This document shows, one piece after another, positions 34,699 to 42,337 of a stretch of 64,000 nucleotides of DNA. Position 1 is the stretch's first letter. Each line of letters starts with the position of its first letter. Under the pieces are notes generated by a model that did no database searches, was not told the origin of the DNA, and was given only the letters and a program-made list of their open reading frames with translations. Both the position numbers and the translations under genes were made by a program. The stretch covers positions 62,001-126,000 of the forward strand of contig NZ_JAWHTC010000004.1 of assembly GCF_032586155.1 (NCBI RefSeq), written 5' to 3'. The DNA is from JAWHTC01 sp032586155. Its GTDB lineage: Bacteria; Pseudomonadota; Alphaproteobacteria; Rhodobacterales; Rhodobacteraceae.

Positions 34699-35271
34699 TC
34701 ACGGATGGTGATTGAAGTGCTCGGCGTGCCAACTGTCGCCCGCACGGTGCAGTTCGGTGACCGAAAGATTGTCGATCTTGTGGGCGAAGGCCTGATAGGC
34801 ATCTAGCTGCAGGGCCTGTTGCAGCTGGGTCAGGATCACGCCGAAATGGGCCACGGCAATGATGTCGGCACCGGGGTGGTCAGTTAGGACACGCGAGATG
34901 GCCGTATCGACGCGGGCGGTGACCTCGTTCCAGGATTCCCCGCCGGGGGGGCGGATGTCGCCAGGGTTTTCCCAGAAGCGGCGGGCGTGGTCCTGATCTT
35001 CGATCTCGCTGTGGTGTTTCAGCTCCCAGTCGCCGAAATGCATTTCGCGCAAGTTTCGGTCATGGGGCAGTCGGTGGCGGTCCCCGGCGATGGCATCGGC
35101 GGTGGTGACGGCGCGGGAAAGGTCCGAGGAGATGACCAGCGCCTTGGATGGCAGGTGGCGTTCGATCCGGGCCAGCTGAGCAGTGTCGGATAGGTCGGCG
35201 GGCAGGTCGGACCAGCCGACCATAGTCTTGGCGTGGGTCGGGCCATGGCGAATCCAGAAGATGCGGCTCAT
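34699..35271 (-). CDS. histidine phosphatase family protein (possible alpha-ribazole phosphatase)
   Basis: 190 residues with the phosphoglycerate-mutase-like signature RHGPTHA (residues 8-14), LREMHFGDWE and a second His in VAHFGVI. Its start overlaps cobU by 4 bp, so a role in cobalamin nucleotide loop assembly (CobC-type dephosphorylation) is plausible. Sequence alone does not distinguish it from general phosphatases. Confidence 0.82.
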   Translation of the reverse strand: MSRIFWIRHGPTHAKTMVGWSDLPADLSDTAQLARIERHLPSKALVISSDLSRAVTTADAIAGDRHRLPHDRNLREMHFGDWELKHHSEIEDQDHARRFWENPGDIRPPGGESWNEVTARVDTAISRVLTDHPGADIIAVAHFGVILTQLQQALQLDAYQAFAHKIDNLSVTELHRAGDSWHAEHFNHHP

Positions 35272-35780
35272 GGCGCGTCTTTCAGGGTCTGGGCAAGGCC
35301 GGCAGTGACGACGATCACGCAGGCCGCCTGCTCCGCCAGCGCCTGGTTGAGGTGGCCCTGTTCATTGGCAAAGCGGCGTGCGAGGGCGTTGTCGGGGACG
35401 CCTGAGAGGCCGACCTCGTTCGACACCACCACAACCTGCGACGGGCAGGCGGCGAGGGCCGAGAGCAGCCCTTCGCGTTCAGCGGCAAGATCGTGATCGG
35501 CCAGAAGGTGGTTTGTCAGCCACATTGTGGCGCAATCGAAGAGGATTGCGTGATCAGCGGGCGCGTTGCGCAAGGCATCGGCGATGTTCAGCGGTTCCTC
35601 GATTGTTTTCCAACCGGGGCCGCGGGTGGTCTGGTGGCGCTCGATCTTGGCCTTCATCTCGGCATCGCGGGCCTGGGCCGTGGCGAGGTAGATCATCGGC
35701 AGATTTGCGGCGCGCACCAGCGCCTCGGCCTGCGCCGATTTGCCAGAGGCGATCCCGCCGAGAACGAGGGTAAGTTGCAT
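35268..35780 (-). CDS. cobU: adenosylcobinamide kinase / adenosylcobinamide-phosphate guanylyltransferase
   Basis: 170 residues with P-loop GGIASGKSAQAEALV, ATAQARDAEMKAKIERHQTTRGPGWKTIEEP and SNEVGLSGVPDNALARRFANEQGHLNQALA, the CobU/CobP signature. It phosphorylates and then guanylylates adenosylcobinamide in B12 assembly. It is the first gene of a two-gene unit with the phosphatase and diverges from a ChaN-type gene. Confidence 0.95.
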   Translation of the reverse strand: MQLTLVLGGIASGKSAQAEALVRAANLPMIYLATAQARDAEMKAKIERHQTTRGPGWKTIEEPLNIADALRNAPADHAILFDCATMWLTNHLLADHDLAAEREGLLSALAACPSQVVVVSNEVGLSGVPDNALARRFANEQGHLNQALAEQAACVIVVTAGLAQTLKDAP

Positions 35781-35841
35781 GTGTCTGGACCGGTCCTTAT
35801 GTCAGGCAAAGGCGTAGCAGAGCATGTGCAGGGAGAAAAGC

Positions 35842-36633
35842 ATGAGGCGAGTACTGGCCGTGATTTGTGCCGTCTGGGCCGGGATGGGGCAGGCGGTGGA
35901 AGTTCCCGAAGGCATGGGCGGGGCGAATGTGATCTTCCTGGGCGAGGTGCATGACAACCCGAATGTGCATAAACGCCAGAGTGAGCTGGTGGCGGCGCTG
36001 AAGCCCAAGGCGCTGGTGTTCGAGATGTTGACGCCAAAGTTGGCCGAGAAGGCCACACCGGAGATGCGGGGCGATGCGGACACGTTGGCGACGGCGTTGC
36101 ATTGGGAACATCTGGGGTGGCCGGATTTCAACATGTACTACCCGATTTTTGCGGCCGCTCCGCAGGCGGCAATCTATGGGGCGGCGGTGCCACGGGAAGA
36201 GGCACGGGCGGCGATGAAGGGTGGTGTGTCCGAGAGTTTTGGCACGGACGCCGAGGCCTTTGGCTTGACCGTGCCCTTGTCTGAGGACGAGCAGGCGGCC
36301 CGCGAGGCGTTCCAGCACGAAGCCCATTGCGACGCTTTGCCCGGGGAGATGCTGCCGATGATGGTGGAGCTGCAGCGATTGCGGGATGCGGTTTTGGCGC
36401 GTGCCGCGGTGCAGGCTTTGGATGAGGTTGGCGGGCCGGTGGTGGTCATCACCGGCAACGGCCACGCACGCAAGGACTGGGGCGCGCCGGTCTACCTGCA
36501 ACGGGTAAGCGGGGCGGTGATGTTCTCGCTGGCGATTGCCGAGCACGAGGAAGAGGGTGGGCCGTTTGACGCGGTCGAGATCGTGCCCGAGGCCGAGCGG
36601 GAAGACCCATGTGCGGTGTTCAACAAGGAATGA
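35842..36633 (+). CDS. ChaN family (haem-binding-type) protein
   Basis: 263 residues with a signal peptide (MRRVLAVICAVWAGMGQAVE). The ChaN/DUF399 core includes NVIFLGEVHDNPNVHKRQSELVAALKPKALVFEML and VVVITGNGHARKDWGAPVYL. ChaN of Campylobacter binds haem at the cell surface; here no lipobox Cys is visible, so a soluble periplasmic form is likely. The ATG at 35842 is favoured by AGGGAG at proper spacing over an ATG 18 bp upstream. A hairpin follows the stop. Confidence 0.83.
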   Translation: MRRVLAVICAVWAGMGQAVEVPEGMGGANVIFLGEVHDNPNVHKRQSELVAALKPKALVFEMLTPKLAEKATPEMRGDADTLATALHWEHLGWPDFNMYYPIFAAAPQAAIYGAAVPREEARAAMKGGVSESFGTDAEAFGLTVPLSEDEQAAREAFQHEAHCDALPGEMLPMMVELQRLRDAVLARAAVQALDEVGGPVVVITGNGHARKDWGAPVYLQRVSGAVMFSLAIAEHEEEGGPFDAVEIVPEAEREDPCAVFNKE

Positions 36634-36639
36634 GGGGGT

Positions 36640-36657
36640 GGCGGGGTGAACTCCGCC
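36640..36657 (+). terminator. hairpin after the ChaN-type gene
   Basis: GGCGGGG (36640-36646) pairs with CTCCGCC (36651-36657), including one G-T pair, around a TGAA loop, six bases after the stop. No T tract. A weak terminator or short dispersed hairpin. Confidence 0.45.
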
Positions 36658-36720
36658 CTACCATTGTCTTTAGGCCCGCGTCGCCGTAACACTTGGGGGC
36701 ACATCAAGCGGGAGGCGTAA

Positions 36721-37914
36721 ATGCTGGCCGGGAAACGGGTTCTTCTGATCATCGGGGGCGGGATTGCTGCCTATAAATGCCTGGACCTGATCCGGCGTCT
36801 GCGCGAGCGCGGCGCAGCGGTGACGCCGGTGCTGACCCGTGCGGCGCAGGAATTTGTCACACCCTTGAGCGTGGCGGCACTGGCGGGTGAGAAGGCCTTT
36901 ACCGATCTGTTCGACCTGACCGACGAGGCGGAGATGGGGCATATTCAATTGTCCCGGGTGGCCGATCTGGTTGTGGTGGCGCCGGCGACGGCGGACTTGC
37001 TGGCGAAAATGGCGGGCGGGCATGCCAATGACCTGGCGACGACGCTGTTGATGGCGACGGATACGCCGGTTCTTTGCGTGCCGGCGATGAATGTGCGGAT
37101 GTATGAGCATGCCGCGACCGGACGCAATATCGCGCAGCTGACGGCGGACGGGGTGCGCTTTGTCGGCCCCAACGCGGGTGACATGGCCTGTGGCGAGTTC
37201 GGACCTGGCCGGATGAGCGAGCCGATGGAGATTGTCGAGGCGGTTCAGGGACTTCTTGCAGACGGCCCATTGAAAGGTAAGCGGGTGCTGGTGACCAGCG
37301 GGCCAACTCATGAGCCGATCGACCCGGTGCGTTATATCGCCAACCGGTCCTCGGGCGCGCAGGGCACGGCGATTGCCGAAGCGTTGGCGGCGATGGGGGC
37401 GGAAGTGGTGTTTGTCACCGGGCCGGCGGATGCTGTGCGTCCGCAAGGGGTTGCGGTGGTGGAGGTCGAAACGGCGGCCGAGATGCTGTCGGCGGTCGAG
37501 GCGGGTTTGCCGGCGGATGCCGCGGTGTTCGCGGCGGCCGTGGCCGATTGGCGGGTCAAGGGCGCGGGGGCTTCGAAAATCAAGAAGGTGAAGGGCAAGT
37601 TGCCGAGCCTGGAGTTCGTCGAGAACCCGGACATTCTTAAGACCGTGAGCCAGATGAAGAAGGGGCGGCCCGGGCTGGTGGTGGGTTTTGCCGCCGAGAC
37701 CGATGACGTGATCGCCAATGCCGTGGCCAAGCGCAAGCGCAAGGGGTGTGACTGGATCGTGGCCAATGATGTTTCACCCGAGACGGGGATCATGGGCGGC
37801 AGCGAGAACGCGGTGCATCTGATTTCCGAGGAAGGGGTCGAGGATTGGCCGCGAATGGGGAAAGGCGAGGTTGCCCGCCAGTTGGCGCAGCGGATCGCGA
37901 AGGCTCTGGATTGA
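36721..37914 (+). CDS. coaBC: bifunctional phosphopantothenoylcysteine decarboxylase / phosphopantothenate--cysteine ligase
   Basis: 397 residues. The flavodoxin-like CoaC domain has GGGIAAYKCLDLIRRLRERGAAV, the PAMNVRMYEH motif and the active Cys in NAGDMACGEFGPGRM. The CoaB domain has SGPTHEPIDPVRYIANRSSGAQG and VGFAAETDD. It makes 4'-phosphopantetheine for coenzyme A. The ATG at 36721 has GGGAGG six bases upstream. dut follows 28 bp after its stop, as in many bacteria. Confidence 0.96.
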   Translation: MLAGKRVLLIIGGGIAAYKCLDLIRRLRERGAAVTPVLTRAAQEFVTPLSVAALAGEKAFTDLFDLTDEAEMGHIQLSRVADLVVVAPATADLLAKMAGGHANDLATTLLMATDTPVLCVPAMNVRMYEHAATGRNIAQLTADGVRFVGPNAGDMACGEFGPGRMSEPMEIVEAVQGLLADGPLKGKRVLVTSGPTHEPIDPVRYIANRSSGAQGTAIAEALAAMGAEVVFVTGPADAVRPQGVAVVEVETAAEMLSAVEAGLPADAAVFAAAVADWRVKGAGASKIKKVKGKLPSLEFVENPDILKTVSQMKKGRPGLVVGFAAETDDVIANAVAKRKRKGCDWIVANDVSPETGIMGGSENAVHLISEEGVEDWPRMGKGEVARQLAQRIAKALD

Positions 37915-37936
37915 ATATTTTCGCCAAGAAAGAGGG
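37913..37936. repeat. degenerate copy of a GATATTTCTGGC-type intergenic repeat
   Basis: GAATATTTTCGCCAAGAAAG resembles the right-hand part of the copies at 42221 and 62368 (GATATTTCTGGCAARAGGAAG). It lacks their G/C hairpin. It overlaps the coaBC stop, and its right end contributes to the purine-rich ribosome site of dut. Confidence 0.5.
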
Positions 37937-37942
37937 ACGGGC

Positions 37943-38398
37943 GTGGTCGCGATAAAGCTGAGTTGGGTCGAGGGCGCCGATACGGCGATCGCGCTGCCGT
38001 CTTACGAGAGCGAGGGCGCGGCCGGGGCGGATGTGCGGGCGAATTTCGTTGACTGCCAAGGAATTACGCTTGAACCTGGCGCACGGGCGCTGATCCCGAC
38101 CGGGTTGAGGATGGAGATCCCGCAAGGCTTCGAGGTGCAGGTGCGACCGCGCTCGGGCTTGGCGTTGAAGTATGGAATCACGCTGGTCAACAGCCCCGGC
38201 ACGATTGACAGTGACTATCGCGGCGAACTGGGCGTGATCGTTATGAATGCGGGCGATGCGCCGTTTGTTGTCGAACACGGTGCGCGGATTGCGCAGCTGG
38301 TGGTGGCACCGGTAGTGCAAGCGGATTTTTTCCAATCTGACGGGTTGAGCGAGACGGCACGCGGTTCGAGCGGATTCGGCTCGACCGGGGTCGGTTGA
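37943..38398 (+). CDS. dut: deoxyuridine 5'-triphosphate nucleotidohydrolase
   Basis: 151 residues carrying all five trimeric dUTPase motifs: GAAGADVRANF, RPRSGLALKYG, NSPGTIDSDYRGE, RIAQLVVAP and the C-terminal GSSGFGSTG. It hydrolyses dUTP to dUMP. The GTG at 37943 is preceded by AGAGGGA at good spacing, preferred over a 24-residue extension into coaBC. Confidence 0.95.
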   Translation: MVAIKLSWVEGADTAIALPSYESEGAAGADVRANFVDCQGITLEPGARALIPTGLRMEIPQGFEVQVRPRSGLALKYGITLVNSPGTIDSDYRGELGVIVMNAGDAPFVVEHGARIAQLVVAPVVQADFFQSDGLSETARGSSGFGSTGVG

Positions 38399-38402
38399 CG
38401 CC

Positions 38403-39449
38403 ATGCTGCTGGTTTTCGGGATTGCCGCGATGATCTGGGGGCTGGGGCGGTTGATGCGTTGGCCAGGGCAGATGGTGTGGGTGCTGATCGTGCTTCTGTG
38501 GCTGGCGGTCATGTTGATTCAGCTGACCTTGCCCGAGGGGCATGAGTTGCGGGTGGCGACCGGAGAAAGCCCGGTTCTTTGGGGGTTGATCGGTGGTTTC
38601 GCCGTGGCGGTGGCGCTATATGCAAAGGGTCTGGCCTGGCTGCGGGCGCGGGCGGTTGTGCAAGAGGAGGTCCCGGTGTCAGAAGGTATGTATTCCGAGG
38701 TCGAGCTGGGGCGCTATGCCCGCCATATCGTGCTGCGCGAGCTGGGTGGACCGGGACAGAAGAAGCTGAAGGCGGCGAAGGTACTGGTGGTGGGCGCCGG
38801 GGGGCTGGGTTCGCCGGTGCTGCTCTATCTGGCGGCGGCAGGGGTCGGCACCATCGGCGTGGTGGATGATGACGAGGTGGACGGGTCGAACCTGCAGCGG
38901 CAGGTGATTCATTCGGATGACCGGATCGGCATGCCCAAAGTGCATTCAGCGGCGGGTCAGATGCGGGCTTTGAACCCGTTTGTCGAGGTCAAGCCGTATC
39001 ACCGGCGGTTGGAGGAAGCGACAGCACGGGAGTTGTTTGCCGAGTATGACGTGGTGATCGACGGGACCGACAATTTCGACACACGTTATATGGTTAATCG
39101 GACCTGTGTTGCGACGGGCAAGCCCTTGATCTCAGGCGCTATTACCCAGTGGGAAGGGCAACTGTCGGTGTTCGAGCCGGGGGCTGGCGCCCCCTGCTAT
39201 CAATGCGTGTTTCCCGAGGCTCCGGCGGCGGATCTGGCACCGAGTTGTGCGCAGGCGGGGGTGGTCGGACCGCTGCCCGGGGTGATCGGTACGATGATGG
39301 CATTGGAGGCGGTGAAGCTGATCGCAGACGCGGGGCATGTTCTGCGCGGTGAGCTGTTGATCTATGATGGGCTTTGGGGCGAAAGCCGCAAGATCGCGGT
39401 GAAACGGCGCGACGATTGCCCGGTTTGTGGCGAAGGTGGCACCGTGTAA
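38403..39449 (+). CDS. moeB: MoeB/HesA/ThiF-family adenylyltransferase with N-terminal membrane domain
   Basis: 348 residues. Three membrane segments at about 3-18, 23-42 and 58-76 precede a complete MoeB domain starting at about residue 96 (MYSEVELGRYARHIVLRELGGPGQKKL). The ATP site is VLVVGAGGLGSPVLLYLAAAGVG, followed by DNFDTRYMVNRTC and two zinc CxxC pairs (CYQC and CPVC). MoeB adenylates MoaD in molybdopterin synthesis. AGGAGG at 38665-38670 lies five bases before an in-frame GTG (38676), so a soluble form without the membrane part could also be made. No rhodanese domain. Confidence 0.88.
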   Translation: MLLVFGIAAMIWGLGRLMRWPGQMVWVLIVLLWLAVMLIQLTLPEGHELRVATGESPVLWGLIGGFAVAVALYAKGLAWLRARAVVQEEVPVSEGMYSEVELGRYARHIVLRELGGPGQKKLKAAKVLVVGAGGLGSPVLLYLAAAGVGTIGVVDDDEVDGSNLQRQVIHSDDRIGMPKVHSAAGQMRALNPFVEVKPYHRRLEEATARELFAEYDVVIDGTDNFDTRYMVNRTCVATGKPLISGAITQWEGQLSVFEPGAGAPCYQCVFPEAPAADLAPSCAQAGVVGPLPGVIGTMMALEAVKLIADAGHVLRGELLIYDGLWGESRKIAVKRRDDCPVCGEGGTV

Positions 39450-39458
39450 GCTGGCCCT

Positions 39459-40482
39459 ATGGCCGATACGCAGACTGACATGAAAGCGGTGATATGCACG
39501 CGCTATGGCGGGCCGGATGTTCTGGCGCTGGGTCATGTGCGACGCATTGCGCCGGGACCGGGCCAGATCGAGATTGCGGTGCAGAATGCAACCGTGAACC
39601 GCACCGATACGGCGACATTGCGGGCGCATCCGTTTTTTGCCCGGGGCATGACGGGATGGTTGCGGCCACGCCACAAGGTGCCGGGGATGGATTTTGCCGG
39701 GGTGGTGGCGCGTGTCGGGGATGGGGTGGAACGGTTTGCCGTGGGGGACCGGGTATTTGGCATGTCACCCGAGCGGTTCGGGACCTATGCCGAGTTTCTG
39801 GTGATTGAGGCCGAAGGGCCGGTGGCAACCCTTCCCGATGGCGTGGCGTTGGACGAGGCAGTGATCTGTGAAGGGGCCTGGTATGCCAGTGCGACGGTCA
39901 ACCAGCTTAAATCGGGACAGAGCCTGCTGATTTATGGGGCATCCGGGGCGATTGGCACGGCGGCGTTGCAGCTGGCCAAGGCGCGGTGTGGAGGTTACGG
40001 CCGTTGTGGGCACGCGGCATCTGAACCTTGTGCAGGAGTTGGGAGCGGATCGGGTGATCAACTATCTGGCCGAGGATTTTACCGCTCTGGGGCCGCATTT
40101 CGACATGGTGTTCGATGCGGTCGGGCAAACGTCATGGTTTGACTGCCGCAAGTTGTTGCGCCCGGGTGGGGTGTTCCGGGCGACAGACCTGGGGCCCTGG
40201 TGGTCGAATATCTGGCTGGGGCTTTGGTCTGCTTTGAGCGGCAGCCGCCGGGTGAGCGTGCCCTTTCCAGGGGATGCGACGGGATTCGTGCGTGAGCTCG
40301 CCGAGTTGATGCGGGACGGGGCCATTCGCGGGGTGTTCGATCGGCGGTATCGGTTGGAGGAGGTGCGCGAGGCGTTTCACTATGTCGAGGCCGGCAAGAA
40401 GACCGGGATCGTGCAGTTGGATATCAGAGGCGAAGAGGTGGTTCAGCGCCCGCCCAAAGGAGCAGTGGAGTGTTCTTTGTGA
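39459..40482 (+). pseudogene. zinc-independent alcohol dehydrogenase / quinone oxidoreductase, frameshifted
   Basis: The N-terminal GroES-like half (MKAVICTRYGGPDVLALGHVR to SLLIYGASGAIGTAALQLAKA) is in one frame up to about 39984. The rest, VEVTAVVGTRHLNLVQELGADRVINY to GIVQLDIRGEEV, continues in another frame to 40482. Joining them gives a full-length medium-chain NAD(P)-dependent oxidoreductase. The break is in GCGCGGTGTGGAG, where two extra G bases would restore A-R-G-V-E. It is either a recent mutation or a sequencing error in a G run. Confidence 0.8.
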
Positions 40483-40826
40483 AAAATGACGAACTGGTCA
40501 TCGAGTTCGTGTCGCTGTGCCTAGCGCTGGATCGCGCGGAAATCAAAGCATGGGAGAATGCGACCCGCTTCGAAGATGGCAAGATTGTAGGCAGAATATC
40601 AAAAGCTTACGGTGAGATTTGTGAGAACCGCGACGACAGGGTCGATGAACTGCTTAGTCATCAAGACGAAGTGGTTAGATATTGGGCTGCCGCGTGCAAT
40701 TTGCAGGCGCAGGTCAGGGTACAACCTTCTATACGCGTGATGACGGAAATCAGCGAGAAGTCGGAGCATCCAACACGGGCGGCGAGCGCGCAAGTGGCTT
40801 TGTTGTACTTCTCCCGGCTGCAATGA
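40470..40826 (+). CDS. DUF2019-type small helical protein
   Basis: 118 residues (GTG at 40470 with AAAGGAG seven bases upstream; GTG 40479 is an alternative). It is predicted helical, with LVIEFVSLCLALDRAEIKAWENATRFEDGKIVGRISKAYGEI and a HEAT-like segment VRYWAAACNLQAQ...TRAASAQVALLYF that fits DUF2019. Function is unknown; some relatives sit beside toxin genes as putative immunity proteins, but none is adjacent. G+C is lower than in its neighbours, and it overlaps the end of the broken dehydrogenase. Confidence 0.65.
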   Translation: MFFVKNDELVIEFVSLCLALDRAEIKAWENATRFEDGKIVGRISKAYGEICENRDDRVDELLSHQDEVVRYWAAACNLQAQVRVQPSIRVMTEISEKSEHPTRAASAQVALLYFSRLQ

Positions 40827-40924
40827 TTCGATTGGTGAATTCAGTTGGTGTTGTCCGAACTCGGATCAAGCGCTGGGGCTTGGATTGAGGTAAAGTGCGT
40901 GTGCTTCGAGAGCCACCAATCAGA

Positions 40925-42133
40925 TCACAGCACCTGACCAAGGTCGGCGATCAGGTCGTCCGCGTCTTCGAGCCCGACGGACAGGCGGAAGATGCCGTCT
41001 CCGGCGAAAGCGCGATAACTGTCGAGCTGCGCGCTGGTGAGTTTGAAAGAGCTGTCCATCAGACCGGCGGTTTCCATCCAGAAGATCAGGCTGCGGTGAT
41101 GGCCGAGCGAGACGGCGTAGTGGATCACCTTGAGCTTGTCGATCATGGCCTGGGCGGTGGCTTCGCCTTGTGATGCGTTGCCGACCTGGAAGGCGATCAT
41201 GCCCGAGGTGTTTGTCATCTGGCGTTGGGCAAGCTGGTATTGCGGGTGGCTGGGCAAGCCGGGATAGATCACGCGGGTGACGGAAGACCGGGTTTCCAGC
41301 CATTCGGCGACGGCCTGGGCACCGGATTGGTGAGCCTTCATCCGCAGGGGCAAGGTGGCGGCGCCGCGGGCGATGAGCCAAGCGTTGAAAGGTGACAGGA
41401 TACCGCCGTGATGGATCGAGGCCTCTAACCGCATCTGTTTGATCAACTCGGCAGAACCGGCCACCGCGCCGCCCACCGCGTCACCATGGCCGCCGATATA
41501 CTTGGTCACTGAATGCATGATCAGGTCGACGCCCAGTTCGGCGGCGTTCTGACCCAGGGGCGATGCGAAGGTGGCATCGCAACTGAGAAGCGCGCCGGCG
41601 CCATGAGCCAGTCTCGCCACCGCGGCGAGGTCGGTCAGGCGGCCGATCGGGTTCACCGGGGTTTCGGTGTGGATCAGCTTGGTGTTGGGGCGCAGGGCAT
41701 TGGCCAGCGCGACAAGGTCGGACAAGTCGACCATCGAGACCTCGATCCCAAGGCGCGGCAGGGTCTCGCGAGCGAGTTCCGTAACACCTGCATAGGAGAC
41801 GTCCGAAACGATAACGTGGTCGCCCGCGCTGAGAAAGGTGAAGAAGATGGCCGAGGCGGCGGCCATGCCCGAGGCGGTGCAAAGGCAGGCCTCGACCCCT
41901 TCCATCGCGGCGATCTTGCGTTCCAGCATGTCAACGGACGGGTTGGACCAGCGGGCATAGAGGTAGGGGCTGTCAGGACCGAGATCATGGGCTGAGAAAC
42001 CTGCCGGCGCATCGCTGATGAAGGTCGAAGACATGTGGATCGCCGGAGCCGAGGCACCTGTCGTGGGGTCGGGGGCTTCACCCGCGTGAATGGCGGTGGT
42101 TTGCGGGCCGCTTTGGGTGTTGCGTTTGGCCAT
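40925..42133 (-). CDS. Cys/Met metabolism PLP-dependent enzyme (cystathionine beta-lyase / gamma-synthase group)
   Basis: 402 residues. Family landmarks are YARWSNPSVDMLERKIAAMEG, TASGMAAASAIFF, HTETPVNPIGRLTDL, the PLP lysine in MHSVTKYIGGHGD and the C-terminal GIFRLSVGLEDADDLIADL. It catalyses a C-S lyase or synthase step of methionine/cysteine interconversion; the sub-type cannot be assigned. The ATG at 42133 has GAAAGGGG upstream. I see no SAM riboswitch in the leader. Confidence 0.87.
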   Translation of the reverse strand: MAKRNTQSGPQTTAIHAGEAPDPTTGASAPAIHMSSTFISDAPAGFSAHDLGPDSPYLYARWSNPSVDMLERKIAAMEGVEACLCTASGMAAASAIFFTFLSAGDHVIVSDVSYAGVTELARETLPRLGIEVSMVDLSDLVALANALRPNTKLIHTETPVNPIGRLTDLAAVARLAHGAGALLSCDATFASPLGQNAAELGVDLIMHSVTKYIGGHGDAVGGAVAGSAELIKQMRLEASIHHGGILSPFNAWLIARGAATLPLRMKAHQSGAQAVAEWLETRSSVTRVIYPGLPSHPQYQLAQRQMTNTSGMIAFQVGNASQGEATAQAMIDKLKVIHYAVSLGHHRSLIFWMETAGLMDSSFKLTSAQLDSYRAFAGDGIFRLSVGLEDADDLIADLGQVL

Positions 42134-42220
42134 GGCTGTTCCCCTTTCGTTGTGGGGGCAGGTTGTCGCGGGTGTTTTGGAAATGCAATGCAACGTTGGC
42201 GTCGGTCAACCGGTCAGGAG

Positions 42221-42270
42221 CGGGGGCCAGCCCCCGCACCCCCGGGATATTTCTGGCAAAAGGAAGAGGC
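42221..42270. repeat. G/C hairpin plus GATATTTCTGGC dispersed repeat
   Basis: CGGGGGCCAGCCCCCG (42221-42236) is a perfect short hairpin, followed by CACCCCCGGGATATTTCTGG and a purine-rich tail. The same order recurs at 62368-62421. It lies upstream of the M3 peptidase gene. It resembles a terminator-like repeat seen between Rhodobacteraceae genes. Confidence 0.7.
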
Positions 42271-42337
42271 GGGGTGGATTGTGCCTTGGTTGGCAGGCGC
42301 TTATGTCTTGGGGCAATGGTTTTTTGGAGACGCACAG

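Noticed and set aside
42134..42200. SAM riboswitch in the leader of the Cys/Met PLP enzyme
   Set aside because: I could not find the SAM-II pseudoknot core or other SAM riboswitch consensus; the leader is short and has an ordinary Shine-Dalgarno site.
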